Part shown: piece after piece, positions 11,483 through 24,656 of the stretch
Position numbering within the stretch: position 1 is the first letter of the stretch
How the letters are laid out: every line of letters starts with the position of its first letter
Assembly: GCA_026874595.1 (NCBI GenBank)
Contig: CM049316.1
Coordinates: forward strand, 16,829,839 to 16,893,838
DNA: 64,000 nt
Reading direction: 5' to 3'
DNA from: Sipunculus nudus
Lineage: Eukaryota; Annelida; Sipuncula; Golfingiida; Sipunculidae
The notes under the pieces: model-generated
What the model was told of the DNA's origin: nothing
What the model saw: only the letters and a program-made list of their open reading frames with translations
Databases searched by the model: none
Position numbers and translations under genes: made by a program

Positions 11483-13389
11483 CATGAATGAAGCATCTCC
11501 AATACTGTCTGTGGCAGCTAGAGAACATATATACAAAAAGTTGTCAGCTGCCACAATGATTATTTTTAATAATAAAAGAACAAAGCTGAAACCCCTTGCT
11601 GTTGTATTTTGTCCAGTTGTTGGAGAACACTATTGTCAGAAAATGAAGTGTACTGGCCTTCAACAGAATGTCTTTAATAATATAGACAAAAGTAAAGAAT
11701 TTGTCAAATAATTAAACTGACAAGGGTCTAGACCATTAGGTTATGGCCCCTCCACCTAGGAGAGAAGGGATACTGGTCATGGGAAACAGGCAAATGTAGC
11801 ACAAATAATCGACTAGGGCATGTTATGGACGCTTGTGTTGTATGCTTGCTTCAAAGACAAGTTGGTCTGATGACAATGACACCATGGGTGATATAAGACT
11901 TTATACTGAACCTTTAGGTACTTTTTATATGAAAAGTTGACAGACAGACGTGCAGTTAGAACTGATGACTATCCCCCTGCTGCTATACACCAGGAACTAT
12001 CAGTACACTCTATTGCATTGCACATGTATACATACTTGATAATACACATAAAACAATATGACTCATACATGTAATTAGGCACCTGTGATGTGCACTCCCC
12101 TATCGAATACTCACCCCTCTCCCCCCCCCCCCCCCCCCAAACCTTTTTCTGTACTTATTATAAACACAAACTGTGGCTATAACCCTATTCTGGCTACAGC
12201 CTCACAGCTTTCAGGCAGATAATGATGGCAAAACCAAACACACTTCTCAAATAGATATTTCCCCTCATGGTGTAAGTATCCATACTGTTTGTCAACAAAT
12301 TCAAACAGGAAACATTGGAGCAGGGAAGTTAACCATCATTTATATATCGCTGCTATTCCATAATCAAGGATGAGAATTTGCAGTTTGTTGCAGTCAGGTG
12401 TCACTGTGGAAGCTAAGGTGCAATAAAACACAGCATCTGGTGTCAAGAGTGCACCATTGTATCCCTGCCCTTCATGAAATGTGACTGTTGCTTCAAGGAC
12501 TGTGTTTTTCCATTATGTATTTCTGATTTTGACCTTTAAATTCTGCAGGTTCCAAACTTTTTGAGTTCTGGTATGTGACACTTCTAATCCCTGAGGATCC
12601 CTTAACTTGTCCACATTTTTAGGATATAAGTGTGAATAGTAAACAGAACTCCCTGTGAATAATATAAACACCTCCCAAATACTGAATCTACCCCTGCATC
12701 CAAATAAATATTCATCACCTAGCAAAGATTTATGGTTTGATGTAAATGAAGCATGTTTTGGACCAATGTAAAATGAGTATAACGAACTGGACAATTGTTC
12801 CGATATCTGGCAAACAAAATGCATATGAAAATGAGTTTAATTAATATAATAATTAAGGATACAATGAAAACTGTGCTGATATCTGGGAAAGTAAATTCAT
12901 ATGAAAAGAGGTTAATTAATCTTCTAATTAAGAATATCTGAAAAGTTATCATGTAAATAATTTTGAACTAAAATTTTTTTTTATTTATATCACAACATTC
13001 ACAAACAATAATGGTTATGGTGTAATTGTTATATTATAAACTATTAATGTGATTCTCTTGGCTACATGTAAGTGTGATAATGCTTTAATCCTGTCACACG
13101 CAAATAACACATGCCAGACCACACAGACCAGCTTTATATCATAAGGCTTGGTCAGGTACCTTGCATTAGGTCATACATATCACGCACCTTAACATACCAC
13201 ATGTATGACATCATGATTTAAGAATTATGGATAACAACATTTAAGGCCAGGGCTTAAAAAGTGTTTGGTGCTGTGGAAAATTTCCTGTGACAACCATGAG
13301 TATACCTGTACCAGAAACTGACCTTCAAGGAGAGGCAGGTCCAGAGACCAGAAAAAAGTTATTAAATGAGCCTATACTGATATGTTGCC
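11483..13389. other. Non-coding; 18-base C run
   Basis: No exon or RNA gene recognised. A C homopolymer spans about 12120-12138. Confidence 0.45.
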
Positions 13390-13790
13390 TGTTAAAGGGG
13401 CCTATACTACTACCCAAGGTCTATTAACTATAGATATTCCCTTGAACCTAATACAAAAATAAGCCAGAAAATGCCAATCCCAATGCACATGGGGTGTTCC
13501 TTTGTTTAGATCTTTATAACCTTGTGGGGGACCTGCAAAAATAATCCAAATACATTCAAAAGGCCATCTGGTGGCAAATCAGAAGAACCCAAGTTTTGCA
13601 AAGGTAGTTTTGCAACAAGTGACCTTTCAGCTTCTGCACATATGCAAGCAAACACCTGATGTTACATGTATGTATTTCTGTTTGTCAACACTGGCGCAAT
13701 TACTGTGTTTGCTAACAGTTTGTAGATACAGAAACTCATACATCCATCACAGAGGGATTATATCAGAATTTTTCTTAACAGGATAAACCT
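13390..13790. repeat. Dispersed repeat family A, uninterrupted copy
   Basis: This stretch aligns with 25320-25629 plus 26061-26115, and with 52360-52590. Shared words include GTGGGGGACCTGCAAAAATA, TTTTGCAACAAGTGACCTTT and TGTGTTTGCTAACAG. It has no ORF and no sharp termini, so it is an old non-autonomous element. It is useful because it shows the empty site for the TRIM insertion in the 25-kb copy. Confidence 0.75.
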
Positions 13791-14961
13791 ACAGTTCAGT
13801 TATATGTACACACAGTAGGCTAAGCTAGAATTCACTAATTCTACAGAAAATTTAGGAGATTGGCTGGCTTTAAATATTTTGCTGATTCTCATTAATGCGA
13901 ACGGGGGTAATATTTTGTCGACAAAACATTATCATGCATGCAGTTGATAAAAAAATTTTTCAGTACAAAAACGAGTACTTGCCAAACATAAAATGATGGA
14001 TGATATGAAAGACATGGCTGGGTGCAGTGAAAAAAATAAGGGCCAGGTGTGACTGTCCAAGAGAGAGCAAAGAAGTAGTTAGTTTAACATTTCAGAAAAG
14101 TAAGGAAGGGGGGAGGGTATACTAGTGAGGCTGCAAAGCCCTGGATTGCCAAAGTTACGGGGCCAGGGGGTTATACCCAACCCACAGTGTCAATGAAACT
14201 GTAAGCATATAGGTTGTACAAAGGATGTCATCTGAGGAAAGTCACAAAGCATTATGCTCCAAAATCTGATGCTGCTTTTTTTAAGTTTGTATTACTTATT
14301 CTATTCACAATTTTGAGGCCAAAAGGAGGATGGGAGCACTTGCCCCCTCCCCCCTATAAATCTTCCTCAGCAGCAAATGAATAGTTGTTTGAAAATTCAA
14401 TAGGCAATATCCACAACCAGACTAGTGCTCTTTAAGGAATATTTTCACCCCTGTACGTGCCTGAACATACTGACCTGTTTAACATACACGTACACACTTG
14501 TACAGAGTCACACCTGATACGTATTAACACAACAACGAGGAAGTAAACACCTACCCGAGAAACTACTGCATGGATGAGGGTAAAGGTTTCCGTGTACTTT
14601 GTACAATTTTCAAATATCAATATACCGGTAGTGGTAGAGTTTTGTGGGTGTGTAATCCCTGGTTCTATGCACGTTCACGATGACATCCTCACTAGACTGT
14701 GCATGTGCATGTACAAAGTCTCTCTGATAACATATAATAACATATAATTAATTAATCCACATGACTATTATTACAATGTTATCAGTAGCACAATCGTCCT
14801 CTGTTTACCAATGAATTATCCATGACTTCATTTGCCTCATGAACAGCTATTCTTAAAAAGAGAAGCAGAGCCAAGGTTCATCAATAAATGGTTACACCAA
14901 TAAATGCTGATCCCTGGAGAGATAACCAAAGTGGGAAGGGTCCCTGATGCCAATGTATTAT
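13791..14961. other. No recognisable feature
   Basis: Non-coding. A minus-strand open stretch around 14550-14600 ends at a GTAGGT donor-like site but has no acceptor, and it does not match the expected next CARMIL exon. Confidence 0.4.
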
Positions 14962-14963
14962 TA

Positions 14964-15557
14964 CCTCTTCCAGGGAGGTAATGTTTTTATCTGTGTTTGT
15001 TGGTTTGTGTGTCAGCAGGACAAGTAAAATATTACCAGTGATTTTTCACAAATCCAGGCAGGGAAACTGGCTCTGGAAGTCAGATCTCACTGAATTTGAT
15101 ATTGCTACACAATGACCCTAGTTTTGCAAAGAGTGTGAAACCTTTCAGAGTAAAAGTATCAAACTTGTCTTTGGAAAAATTATCAATGTTGTCTAAAAAA
15201 GAGATTGTTATTAGAGACTTTATGGATACCTCTGCTCAAAACTTTAACTTTCTTGTGTTAATTCTTACCAAGTGCCACACTTCACAGGTGAGCTGCACAA
15301 CTACCCTAATACCAGTGAATGGTCTGGTCCTCATCAAGGACAAAGAGATTTCCCTATCTGACAAGAATCCTTTGAATTAAAAATTTATTATGGTGATCAA
15401 CATTACCTTGAATATTTAACTGATTAATCCTTTGGTGTAACCTTAACCTTACAAAATTCTATCAAAATCTGTCCATATTTTTTTGTGTAAAGTCACTAGC
15501 AAATATACCCAGTAATGAACTTAGGGAAAAATATAAACCCCCACCATCTGGCAGAGG
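14964..15557. mobile_element. TA-flanked MITE with CCTCT(T/G)CCAG termini
   Basis: The left end CCTCTTCCAGGGAGG and the right end (reverse complement CCTCTGCCAGATGG) are inverted and each is bordered by TA (14962-14963 and 15558-15559). A family starting CCTC(T/C)GCCAAGGAGG is common in marine invertebrate genomes. The interior (594 bp) contains a 94-codon plus-strand frame, but its repeat nature and lack of family similarity argue against a gene. Confidence 0.65.
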
Positions 15558-15559
15558 TA

Positions 15560-16779
15560 TGATTATGAACAAAATAATTATTTAGATGTTATTGTGTGTA
15601 CTATTTGCAAACCATCTCCAGAGTATGTATCAGTGCATGTAATACCTTAGAGGTTATTATAGTCATTTAGTCATAGCTCAGGATGTCCCACTGACCCAAA
15701 TATATGTCATACATGCAAAAATGTGATTAAGTGTATTGCTTAGTCTCAAAAAGTCCCTCTATATATGTCAGAAGATTCTAAAATCACTGAATTTGTAAAA
15801 TTATTTTCTTTTAGGAAAATTACATTTTTAAAGAAAAATGTTCACATTTCATCATACCTTTAAAGTGTAAATATTTTCATTAAAAATGTACAAAAAAAAC
15901 AAACAAAAAAGAATATGGTTCTAAAGAAAAATAAAATGACAGATGGTATATATAGTATCATATTCCTCTGGATAACCTATTTTCATCACTAAATATCTAA
16001 ATTTTTTACACAGATGTTCAGGGTATTTACCAATACGTTTATTAGGTGTAAATATATGTGTTGTCATCTTTTTACAACAGCTTCAATTGTCTTCAGCAGC
16101 ACAGTGTTTTTCTGAGAAATCTCTAATTTCTATCAATTGTTTAATGGCTCTGATGATGTTCTGATACATTCAGCAAGGCTATACATTAAGTTAAACTCAA
16201 ATAAGCTGTAATCATGGTTTTATAAGGGATAAAAATTAATACAGGATCTGTGTTTAAGCTCAGTGCCAGTAGGTGGTGAGTACTGGTATCTGTATCCTAT
16301 CTCCATCTCACAGCAAATAACCACACTCAGGTCATGATATCAAAGCAAATATAAATTACACCATGAAACCATAGCAAATAACCACACACCGTGACTTAAA
16401 TGTAATTTGGACATTAACTGACTGCAATTATTCAGTATGTATAATTAGTATGTATAGAAACTGGCACTCTTAAAGAACAGGTACATTAGATATATGTTTT
16501 CAAGGAAGGAAATTTCTGATGTCAAATTGATGACACAATGATGACCATGCCTAAAGTTAAAAAGATCAGAGAAATTGGTCTAAGCATGAAAGTGAACATT
16601 GAGTGGCACATTTTCTTATCATCATCTTTACTGTTTTCCATACTGTCATTATAATGTTATCACCATTCTTGAAAAATATGTCAAGTTTATAGTCTGATAT
16701 CACCAATGATGGTATTAAATGTCCACATTTTCACCCTTCTGGTCCATTGAGCATGGTCATTCTTGTGGCTTTTGTAGAC
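15560..16779. other. No recognisable feature
   Basis: AT-rich, non-coding sequence with scattered short A-runs. Confidence 0.45.
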
Positions 16780-16995
16780 TCTCTGTGGGGCATACACCCA
16801 GGCAGCCAATACTCAGGCATTATTAGGTTATTCATTCTACACTTGCCTGACACCAAGTGACAGCCATCACAAATGCCCATTCACTCCTATGTGACCGTTG
16901 TGGTTAAAACCCTGGTCAGGGGTCTCAGCATGTAGCCACTGGTACAGGATTTGAACCCACTACATTGCGAACATAGGTCCTGAACCCAAACTGTG
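16780..16995 (-). mobile_element. tRNA-derived SINE copy, reverse strand
   Basis: Read on the minus strand there is an exact B-box GGTTCAAATCC (16946-16956), then a body containing GGTTTTAACCACAA and AGGAGTGAATGGG, words shared with the SINE at 6895-7090. The A-box is degenerate. Edges are approximate. Confidence 0.6.
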
Positions 16996-17016
16996 ACAAA
17001 ACCATATAATTAACAG

Positions 17017-17049
<33 letters not shown>

Positions 17050-17520
17050 AATCAACATCATCATCACAACCAATCACCACCATCATCAACATCATCATCA
17101 CTTTCATCATCAATACCATCACTTTCATCATCATCACTATCATCACCATCAAAAACATCATAGTCACCATCATCATCACAATTATCACCATATCTACTAT
17201 CATCATGACCACTATCACCACTATCATCACCATCATCACCACTATCATCATCATGATCATCATCATTATCATCATGACCACTATAACCATCATCATCACA
17301 ATTATCACCATATCATCACTATCATCATGACCACTATCACCACCATCATCACCACTATCATCATCATGATCATCATCATTATCATCATGACCACTATAAC
17401 CATCATCATCACAATTATCACCATATCATCACTATCATCATGACCACTATCACCACTATCATCACCATCATCCACATCATCATCATCATCATCCACATCA
17501 TCATCACTGCCATCAGCAGC
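17017..17520. repeat. ATC/CAT trinucleotide microsatellite with ~115-bp higher-order repeat
   Basis: About 500 bp of ATC, ACC and ATT triplets. Within it a ~113-120-bp block (beginning near CATATC, then TATCATCATGACCACTATCA) recurs almost unchanged from about 17190, 17308 and 17421, so segmental duplication followed simple slippage. The reverse strand is free of stops and would encode Met/Val/Asp runs; this is repeat, not gene. Confidence 0.9.
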
Positions 17521-17809
17521 AGAAGAAGCATCTCAAGCATACTTTCCCTTATATCTGGCATGGCTCTCTAAACTAGTGACAGAGTACATAATTTATTAGG
17601 TATAAATCCCTGCATGGGGAAGCCATGTGATTCAGCCTGTGACTGAGTGTTTGGAGTAACTCTTATTATTTCTTCTGTTAAGACAATGAATTCCTTGCTC
17701 CAGGTCATGATTTCATGTATAATCTAATCAAGTCTAGTAATGTCACAATGTTAAATTACAGACATACAGACAGACAAATCTCGATCATGCTTTTTCTTTC
17801 AAAACTGTA
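17521..17809. other. No recognisable feature
   Basis: Short non-coding spacer between the microsatellite and the Tigger-like element. Confidence 0.4.
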
Positions 17810-17811
17810 TA

Positions 17812-20800
17812 CAGTGAAACTCCTACTTGCAGACAACTCAGTAAGGCAGACAACTCACTTAAGCGGACACTAAATCTCAGTCCTTTCAAATTTGCCTCTA
17901 TAACATTTTTAACGTAAACTCAGTAAAGCGGACAACTCACTACCCCGGACAACGGACAAACCTTCCCGTCCAGCCTGCATATCCAGTGAATATTTTGACC
18001 CTCTAAAGCGGACAGACATCGCGATTTCTATTTTTGTTCATATATTTGCTGGGAGATGGCGCTCTGAGGTCATGACCTCGTATGACCTGTTTTGGTCAAA
18101 GCGACAGCCCAAGGACAAGCGCAATTTATTGAACCATTGGAATATTACATGTAAATATACAGTATCAAAATTGTTGTTTATTTATATAAATATGTTGATA
18201 ACGCAATCATTATTAAATTAAGATTGGCAGGTCAATTAGGGAAAAAAAAAATTTTCAAACTCGACAAGACCACCATCAACTAGACATTTCTTGGCACCGC
18301 AGGTGCCAGAGTATCCCCAGACATAGTAGGCCCCCCCCCCCTTTAAGAATAGACCCCCATTTTTAGCAGCATATACTGACACTTGGCATATTTATTGTTT
18401 CTTCCATCTAACAATCCACAATCTTGTTGAAGATGTTGGTCCTGTGACCCTGATCTTTTTAAAGATGTGTCCTGTGACATTGACCTTTGACCTCATGACC
18501 CCAAAATCAATTCGGGTCTTGCTTTTCCAATGGGACATATGCAAGTCAAGTTTGAAATCTATACATCAATAAAGCAGCAATTATCATCCAGAAACTAATT
18601 TTTTTTGGACAGATGGCTCCTGTGACCTTCACCTTTGACCTTGTGACCTCAAAATTGATAGTGTTCTTCCTCTCTTGGTAGGAGAACTATATGTGCAAGA
18701 TGAAAGATCTGAGATGAAATGTTTGGCTGAAAATGCATCCACATCTTTTTAAAGATGTGTCCTGTGACCTTGACCTTTGACCTCATGACTCCAAAATCAA
18801 TTTTGGTCTTGCTTTTCCAATGGGACATATACAAGTCAAGTTTGAAATCCATACATCAATAAAAGCAGGAATTATCATCCAGAAACTAATTTTTGGACAG
18901 ATGTCTCCTGTGACCTTCACATTTGACCTTGTGACCTCAGAATTGATAGTGGTCTTCCACTCTTGGCAGGTGAACTATATGTGCAAGATGAAAGATCTGA
19001 GATGAATTGTTTGGCTGAAAATGCATCCACAATCTTTTTAAAGAGGTTTTCTTTGACCTTGACCTTTGACCTCATGACCCCAAAAATCAATACGGGTCTT
19101 GCTTTTCCAATGGGTCAAATACAAGTCAAGTTGAAATCTATACATCAATAAAAGCAAGAATTATCATCCAGGAACTAATTTTTGGACAGATGGCTTCTGT
19201 GACCTTCACCTTTGACCTTGTGACCTCAAAACTGATAGGGGTCTTCCTCTCTTGGCAGGTGAGCTATATGTGCAAGATGAAAGATCTGAGATGAAATGTT
19301 TGGCTGAAAATGCATCCACAATTTTTTTAAAGTGGTTTCCAGTGACCTTGACCTTTGACCTAATGATCCCAAAATCAATTCGGGTCTTGCTTTTCCAATG
19401 GATCAAATACAAGTCAAGTTTGAAATCCATACATCAATAAAAGAAGGAATTATCATCCAGAAACTAATTTTTGGACAGATGGCTCCTGTGACCTTCACCT
19501 TTGACCTTGTGACCTCAAAACTGATAGGGGTCTTCCTCTCTTGGCAGGTGAACTATATGTGCAAGATGAATGATCTGAGATGAAATGTTTGGCTGAAAAT
19601 GCATCCACAATCTTTTTTAAGATGTGTCCTGTGACCTTGACCTTTGACCTCATGACCCAAAATCAATTTGGGTCTTGCTTTTCCAATGGGTCATATACAA
19701 GTCAAGTTGAAATCTATACATCAATAAAAGCAAGAATTATCATCCAGGAACTAATTTTTGGACAGATGGCTTCTGTGACCTTCACCTTTGACCTTGTGAC
19801 CTCAAAACTGATAGGGGTCTTTCTCTATTGGCAGATGACTTATATGTGCAAGATGAAAGGTCTGAGATGAAATGTTTGGCTTAAAATGCATCCACAATAT
19901 TTTTAAAGATGTGTCCTGCGACCTTGACCTTTGACCTCATGACCCCAAAATCAATTGGAGTCTTGCTTTTTCAATGGGACATATATAAGTCAAATTTGAA
20001 ATCAATACATCAATAAAAGCAGGTATTATCATCCAGAAACTAATTTTTGGACAGATAGCTCCTGTGGCCTTGACCTTTGACCTTTTGACCCCAAAATTTA
20101 TATGGATCATCCACTATTGGCAAGTGAACTATATATTCAAGATGGAAGACCTGGGATGAAAGTTTGGCTTAAAATGCATCCACAGTATCTTTTAAAATGT
20201 CAGTCCAGTGACCTTGACCTTTGACCTCATGACCCTAGAACCTATAGGGTTCTTACTTTAGTGGTGGGCCATACATAAGTCATGTTTGAAATCCATATGG
20301 CTATCAACACTGGAGATATCATAAGAGGTGTGTGATTTTCACCATATATGGCAATATTCAAGGTCAAGGCCACTATCATAGGAAAGGTCATGAGCCCAAT
20401 TTAAATAAACATCATCCCATAACCCATACCTATGTATATGCATAATATAAAAGAAATCTGTCCATTAGTTTTTGCCTTATAATGCTCACAGTACTGTAAG
20501 GTGGCAATTTTGGGGGTATTAAACGGCACGAAAACAAGTAAAGAATAATAGGTGGCGCCACCAGTTTCTGGAACATGACAACCCTATCCATGATCTTCCA
20601 TCAACTTGATTTTGGGATAAATCCATGCAAGATTTCTTGAGATATTAAAGAATTTGTGTGATTTTCCCCAAAATTGGACCTATTCAAGGTCAAGGACACT
20701 CTCCTAGTTAAGGTCATGACCTCATTTTAAATAGGCGTCGTCCTCTTACCCATATCTATACATATACCAAGTTTGGTAAAGTTCCGTGAAATATTTTTTG

Positions 20801-21380
20801 GGTTATCGCGCCAACAAGATTTATATGCGGGCGGCGGGACCGGTATGAAAACATAGTATCCCCTGACTTTGTCTGGGGATACAAATACTGCCGTTCGTGC
20901 TTTATGATCTGCGTCCGGCCAGGGGAACTGTAATCATAGTTTGCGACAGTTTGCACTTTGTTATTGTGAAAGACTATCCTGAAACAACTAATCATACTGT
21001 CCGGATGCTGTAAATAATCAATCTTCAATATGCCTAGTGTGACAATCCATGAACTGCCGCTTGCTTAGAAGTAGAAGCATGGTATGTCGAATTGAATCTG
21101 CGAAGATTAGTTTGCGATGCCTAGCTGATGTTTGTCTTTCTTTTTTTAAATAATCATATTTTATAAATTGCAAGTGCATATTTTAGCTATTTTGAAAAAG
21201 GTTTCAAATCAATTTATGTTGCCTATATCAAATTTGGCATACATTTATTGAAATCATAGGTATCAGAAACATTCAATGATGAATTTACTCAATATGCCAA
21301 ACTCCTCTAAACAGGACAACTCACTAATACGGACAAAATCCTCCAGTCCCTTGAGTGTCTGTCTTAGGGGAGTTTCACTG
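17812..21380. mobile_element. Tigger/pogo-like element (non-autonomous), interrupted
   Basis: CAGTGAAACTCC begins at 17812 and its reverse complement ends at 21380; both ends are flanked by TA (17810-17811, 21381-21382), the Tc1/mariner/pogo target. Subterminal GCGGACAACTCA-type repeats occur inside both ends (AAGCGGACA, CGGACAACTCACT on the left; GGACAACTCACTAATACGGA on the right). The element's own sequence is about 1 kb (17812-18311 and 20882-21380). The remainder is a nested 2.6-kb insertion. No transposase frame remains. Confidence 0.8.
18314..20879. mobile_element. Nested TA-flanked element made of ~289-bp tandem repeats
   Basis: Inverted ends TCCCCAGACATAGT and (from the right) TCCCCAGACAAAGT, each next to TA, bound a 2.57-kb insertion in the Tigger-like element. 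Inside are about six and a half units of ~289 bp (from about 18460, 18750, 19040, 19330, 19620, 19905, 20195). Each unit carries TGACCTTGACCTTTGACCT and, half a unit later, TGACCTTCACCTTTGACCTT. TGACCTTTGACCT is the complement of a perfect DR1 (two AGGTCA spaced by one base), and TGACCTTGA is the extended ERR/FTZ-F1 half site. Related copies occur at 33900-34700. No protein is encoded. Confidence 0.8.
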
Positions 21381-21382
21381 TA

Positions 21383-21734
21383 CATGTAAATTAATGAGCC
21401 TGTTAGTCACATATCTGTGGCTTGCAAGGATAAAACTTGACTAGATTTAGTATAATCAGCTGACCTGAGTGGCTCAACTTGACTTGGCAAGAAGTCAGCT
21501 GACTTGTAATAGCTAAACTTCGCACTGCCTGCATAGGCCGATTCTGGGGTTTCACCTTTTTGAGAACCACAAGTAGGGTAACTTTGGCTTACTGGAATTA
21601 TAACTGAAGGTAAAGTCACTCAGCTCGGCTGTAACCTGTCTCTGATTGCAAAAATGTGACATAGCAGCAGTTGCCAGCCCCACCTTGATCAACAGTAAAA
21701 AGTAAATCTGTTGGGGGCAGGAACCAGGCAGGGA
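21383..21734. other. No supported gene
   Basis: A 70-codon minus-strand frame (21407-21619) has a protein-like composition but no splice context or recognised homology. Confidence 0.35.
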
Positions 21735-21870
21735 TACAACACAGTCTGGTGGTTATAAGGTCTTGGGCCTCCAATCAGAAGTTTCTTGGTTTGATCCATG
21801 CAAATGTCTCCCAGGAAAAATGGTTCAGTCTTAAAAGAATCTCTGAGATGCGCTAAACTACCTGATCTAT
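21735..21870 (+). mobile_element. Probable tRNA-derived SINE copy
   Basis: GTCTGGTGGTTATAAGGTC looks like a tRNA D-arm/A-box region, and TTGGTTTGATCCATG about 40 nt later resembles a B-box (GGTTCGATCC with one change). The tail and any target duplication were not resolved. Confidence 0.5.
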
Positions 21871-23840
21871 ATATTATGATTTCTGGATTATACCGAGACC
21901 ATTGCACAAACAAACTTTAAATTCAAAAAGTTTGTTACAAATTTCTCTGATCAAACGCTAGTTACCTTCATCCTCATTCAAAAGATAAACAAGTCCTTTA
22001 ATAAAAGGAGGTTAACCATCCATTCATCTTCCAAAGACATTCTCTTTTGAGTATTTCAAGGTTATTTTTTATTAAGCCTGTAAATTGAAAGGTCCCTTAG
22101 AATTGATTTAATGATCGATTTTTAACCCTTGATTCAATTCTCAATGCAAATCTTACGTAAGCAGTAAATTTTATCATTTTAAAATTTTAAATTTGAACAT
22201 TTTTTCAAAAGTGGATTTTAGTAAATTTCAGAAAATAAAAGAAAATGTAGCTCTCCTTCCGTTTGTCACTGCCTGATATATGTTCTGTGAAGTGGTCCAC
22301 CAGCAAACATTTAAAGTAGTTTTACACCACATACACAATAAAAAGCTTGACATTGCAAACTGCTCTATCAAATTTGAGAGCTCACAGAGGACTGAGGTAT
22401 GGTACATGCAACAAAAAATAATCAAAATAAATTGATTCAGAGGTTAATAAACGATTACAATATAATCAGGGGCTTGCAATTCAATGCATCTATTCTTCAA
22501 TGCATTGTTACACCCCTGTTTTTTATATTATATACAGTACAAGCATATAAACTGATATGGGTTGATATACAACCTCCTGTTTAACCGGCAAGGGTGATGA
22601 CAGACCAACATTAAATTGTTTCCTGGATAAATGTGAGGGCTACAGCATTCCCTACATACCATATTGTAACAGGAATGGATAAATGTCCCTATTCCTCTGA
22701 CCATAATTAATGTACATTACAGTATACCAGCACTGTGACAAGTGGACTGTCAACAGGACACAGGTAGACACAGAGCGCCCGCCTGATAACCCTGACACAG
22801 GGACAGTTTGATTATACTCCCAGTATGTTAATGTCACATGAACTGGTCTCACTGGCTGGGTTTTCTGCATGCTCAGCAACTTTGGCACCAAGTTACTGTA
22901 AACATGTCTTATCATTTAGTGTCTCTGGGAGGTCTGTCCACCCTTTTTTTCACACAATTTTCTCGAAATCTTATCCTTTGGTATATATTTTTGCAGAAAA
23001 TTTAATTCTAAAAATTTATTTTAAAAAACTTTATTCCTAAATTATACAATGTTACTAAGCCTATGTTCCATATATATCAAACATGCAGAAAATGTAAATA
23101 AAAATTTCACTAGCTTAACAATCCTTCTGAAATTGTCTTCTGAAACCATCTATTCATAATAGGTAAAAACAAAGATAATATTTCTCTTATATAATGACAG
23201 GTATTGTATAAGGTCAAGCTTTTTTTAAGTCCCAGCTGACACTGGCACTTTTCCCTGGGTAAAAAGTGTACACTTTATGAATGGCTTACCAAAAGCAAAA
23301 TGTTTTATGAGTCATTAAAAGATAATATATGTGCAAAAGTAACACTAAATCATCATTCTTTTTATACCCATTATATTACACAGCACTTGAAGCACCTCAT
23401 AACTATGCTCTGATGTTGTCCTGCTACTTGACTTACTTGACTTATTGTTGTCTTTTGATAAAACACTCTTCAACTTCCTGTATTCTTCCAATGTATGAGA
23501 TTGTAAAACAAGCGTAGCAAGAAGGGGCACTTTACCCATTCATTTTACTAGGTGGTAATATGTTTTTGTTGCAATCAGTTGGTTTGTCTATTGGCAATTT
23601 TCTCAAAATTTTTTTTAACAGAATTTTGGTGGAAGGAGGGAGTGACACCCGAGGAAAAATCTGTTAAATTCTGAGATAATCTTGGTCACCAAAATATGAT
23701 AGATTAAGCTCTGATGTATGTTTTGTATCTGCAAATATTGTGAGTAGTGACATGACCAGAACTCTTCCTTCACAGGCAGATACAAATCACATTTTTCATT
23801 TGTAGAATTTTTTAAATATATTACATACATGTACATGTGA
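21871..23840. other. No recognisable feature
   Basis: AT-rich, apparently within or downstream of the CARMIL transcription unit. I looked for the next CARMIL exon (expected to start in phase 0) and did not find it. Confidence 0.4.
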
Positions 23841-23975
23841 CACTTGTCTCTGCCTCACATGTGACGCTTGTATGTGTGTTAAGTGTGATCCTTTTATCTG
23901 TGTTATATTTAGCCCTTGTATTTGTACTACATATTGCATTTTTGCTTGTGTTGCATGCAATTCTTGTTATTACAG
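23841..23975. repeat. Degenerate 24-bp tandem repeat, 5-6 units
   Basis: Exact 24-base spacing is visible: units start at 23841, 23865, 23889, 23913 and 23937, each with a CTTGT(A/C)T(C/G)TGT-like core followed by (T)ACAT. A related patch occurs at about 24570-24620. Confidence 0.65.
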
Positions 23976-24239
23976 TTATCATTATAATTCTTCATTTTTT
24001 GTTGTTGAGATAACAACTTCTTTTTTCAATGCTAACTGAATTAAGTATGTACATCTGCAGAATTCCATTTCAGTGTCAGACTACATGACAGTGGGTAGCA
24101 CACCATTATCCTGGCTCCAACTGGGTTTGGTGAACTGCACTGTGTGTCCTGGATGCTGAATTTTTCACATTGCTGAGTCAAACAACAAAAGAGCCCCTGA
24201 AAGGCACACTTGGTTATGAAGGAACCACAGCCACAGGGC

Positions 24240-24375
24240 ACAGCCTTTCCATTAAGCCTGCAGAGCACTCACCCTTGGTTCGGGCTGACTGAGAAAAATT
24301 TCACCATTCCTCTGTTTAGATCGAAACTCACATTCTCCTGGCTTAAAGTCCCGTGCCCTAATCCAAGACCACAGG
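24240..24375 (-). mobile_element. Possible tRNA-derived SINE copy, reverse strand
   Basis: On the minus strand TGGATTAGGGCACGGGACTT resembles an A-box region and GAGTTTCGATCTAAAC a decayed B-box about 37 nt later. Both boxes carry mismatches, so this call is tentative. Confidence 0.35.
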
Positions 24376-24656
24376 AACTGGTCAGTATATTATATGTATC
24401 ATTAATTGCAGGTTCATCAAAGCAGGTTTAAAAACTGACTAGGCAACATCAGTGTTACAATCTTGCCTGTCACAATGTCATCTAGGCAAATTTAAATCTG
24501 CCTGGATTTATAATGTATACATGGCTCTTGAACCTGGTATATATATATATATATAAATATAAGGTTATATTACCCGTGTCACATGGGGCCCTTGTACCTG
24601 CATATTGTAAAGCCCCTATATCTTAGATAACCTTGGTGTGTTTTATGGAGACTTAC

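Noticed and set aside
14432-14620. Possible CARMIL exon 6 on the minus strand ending at GTAGGT
   Set aside because: No acceptor upstream and no convincing match to the PH-domain continuation.
16925-17496. Open frames rich in Met, Val and Asp
   Set aside because: Translation of the ATC/GAT microsatellite.
21407-21619. 70-codon minus-strand frame with protein-like composition
   Set aside because: No splice sites, no recognised family, and it does not match the expected continuation of CARMIL.
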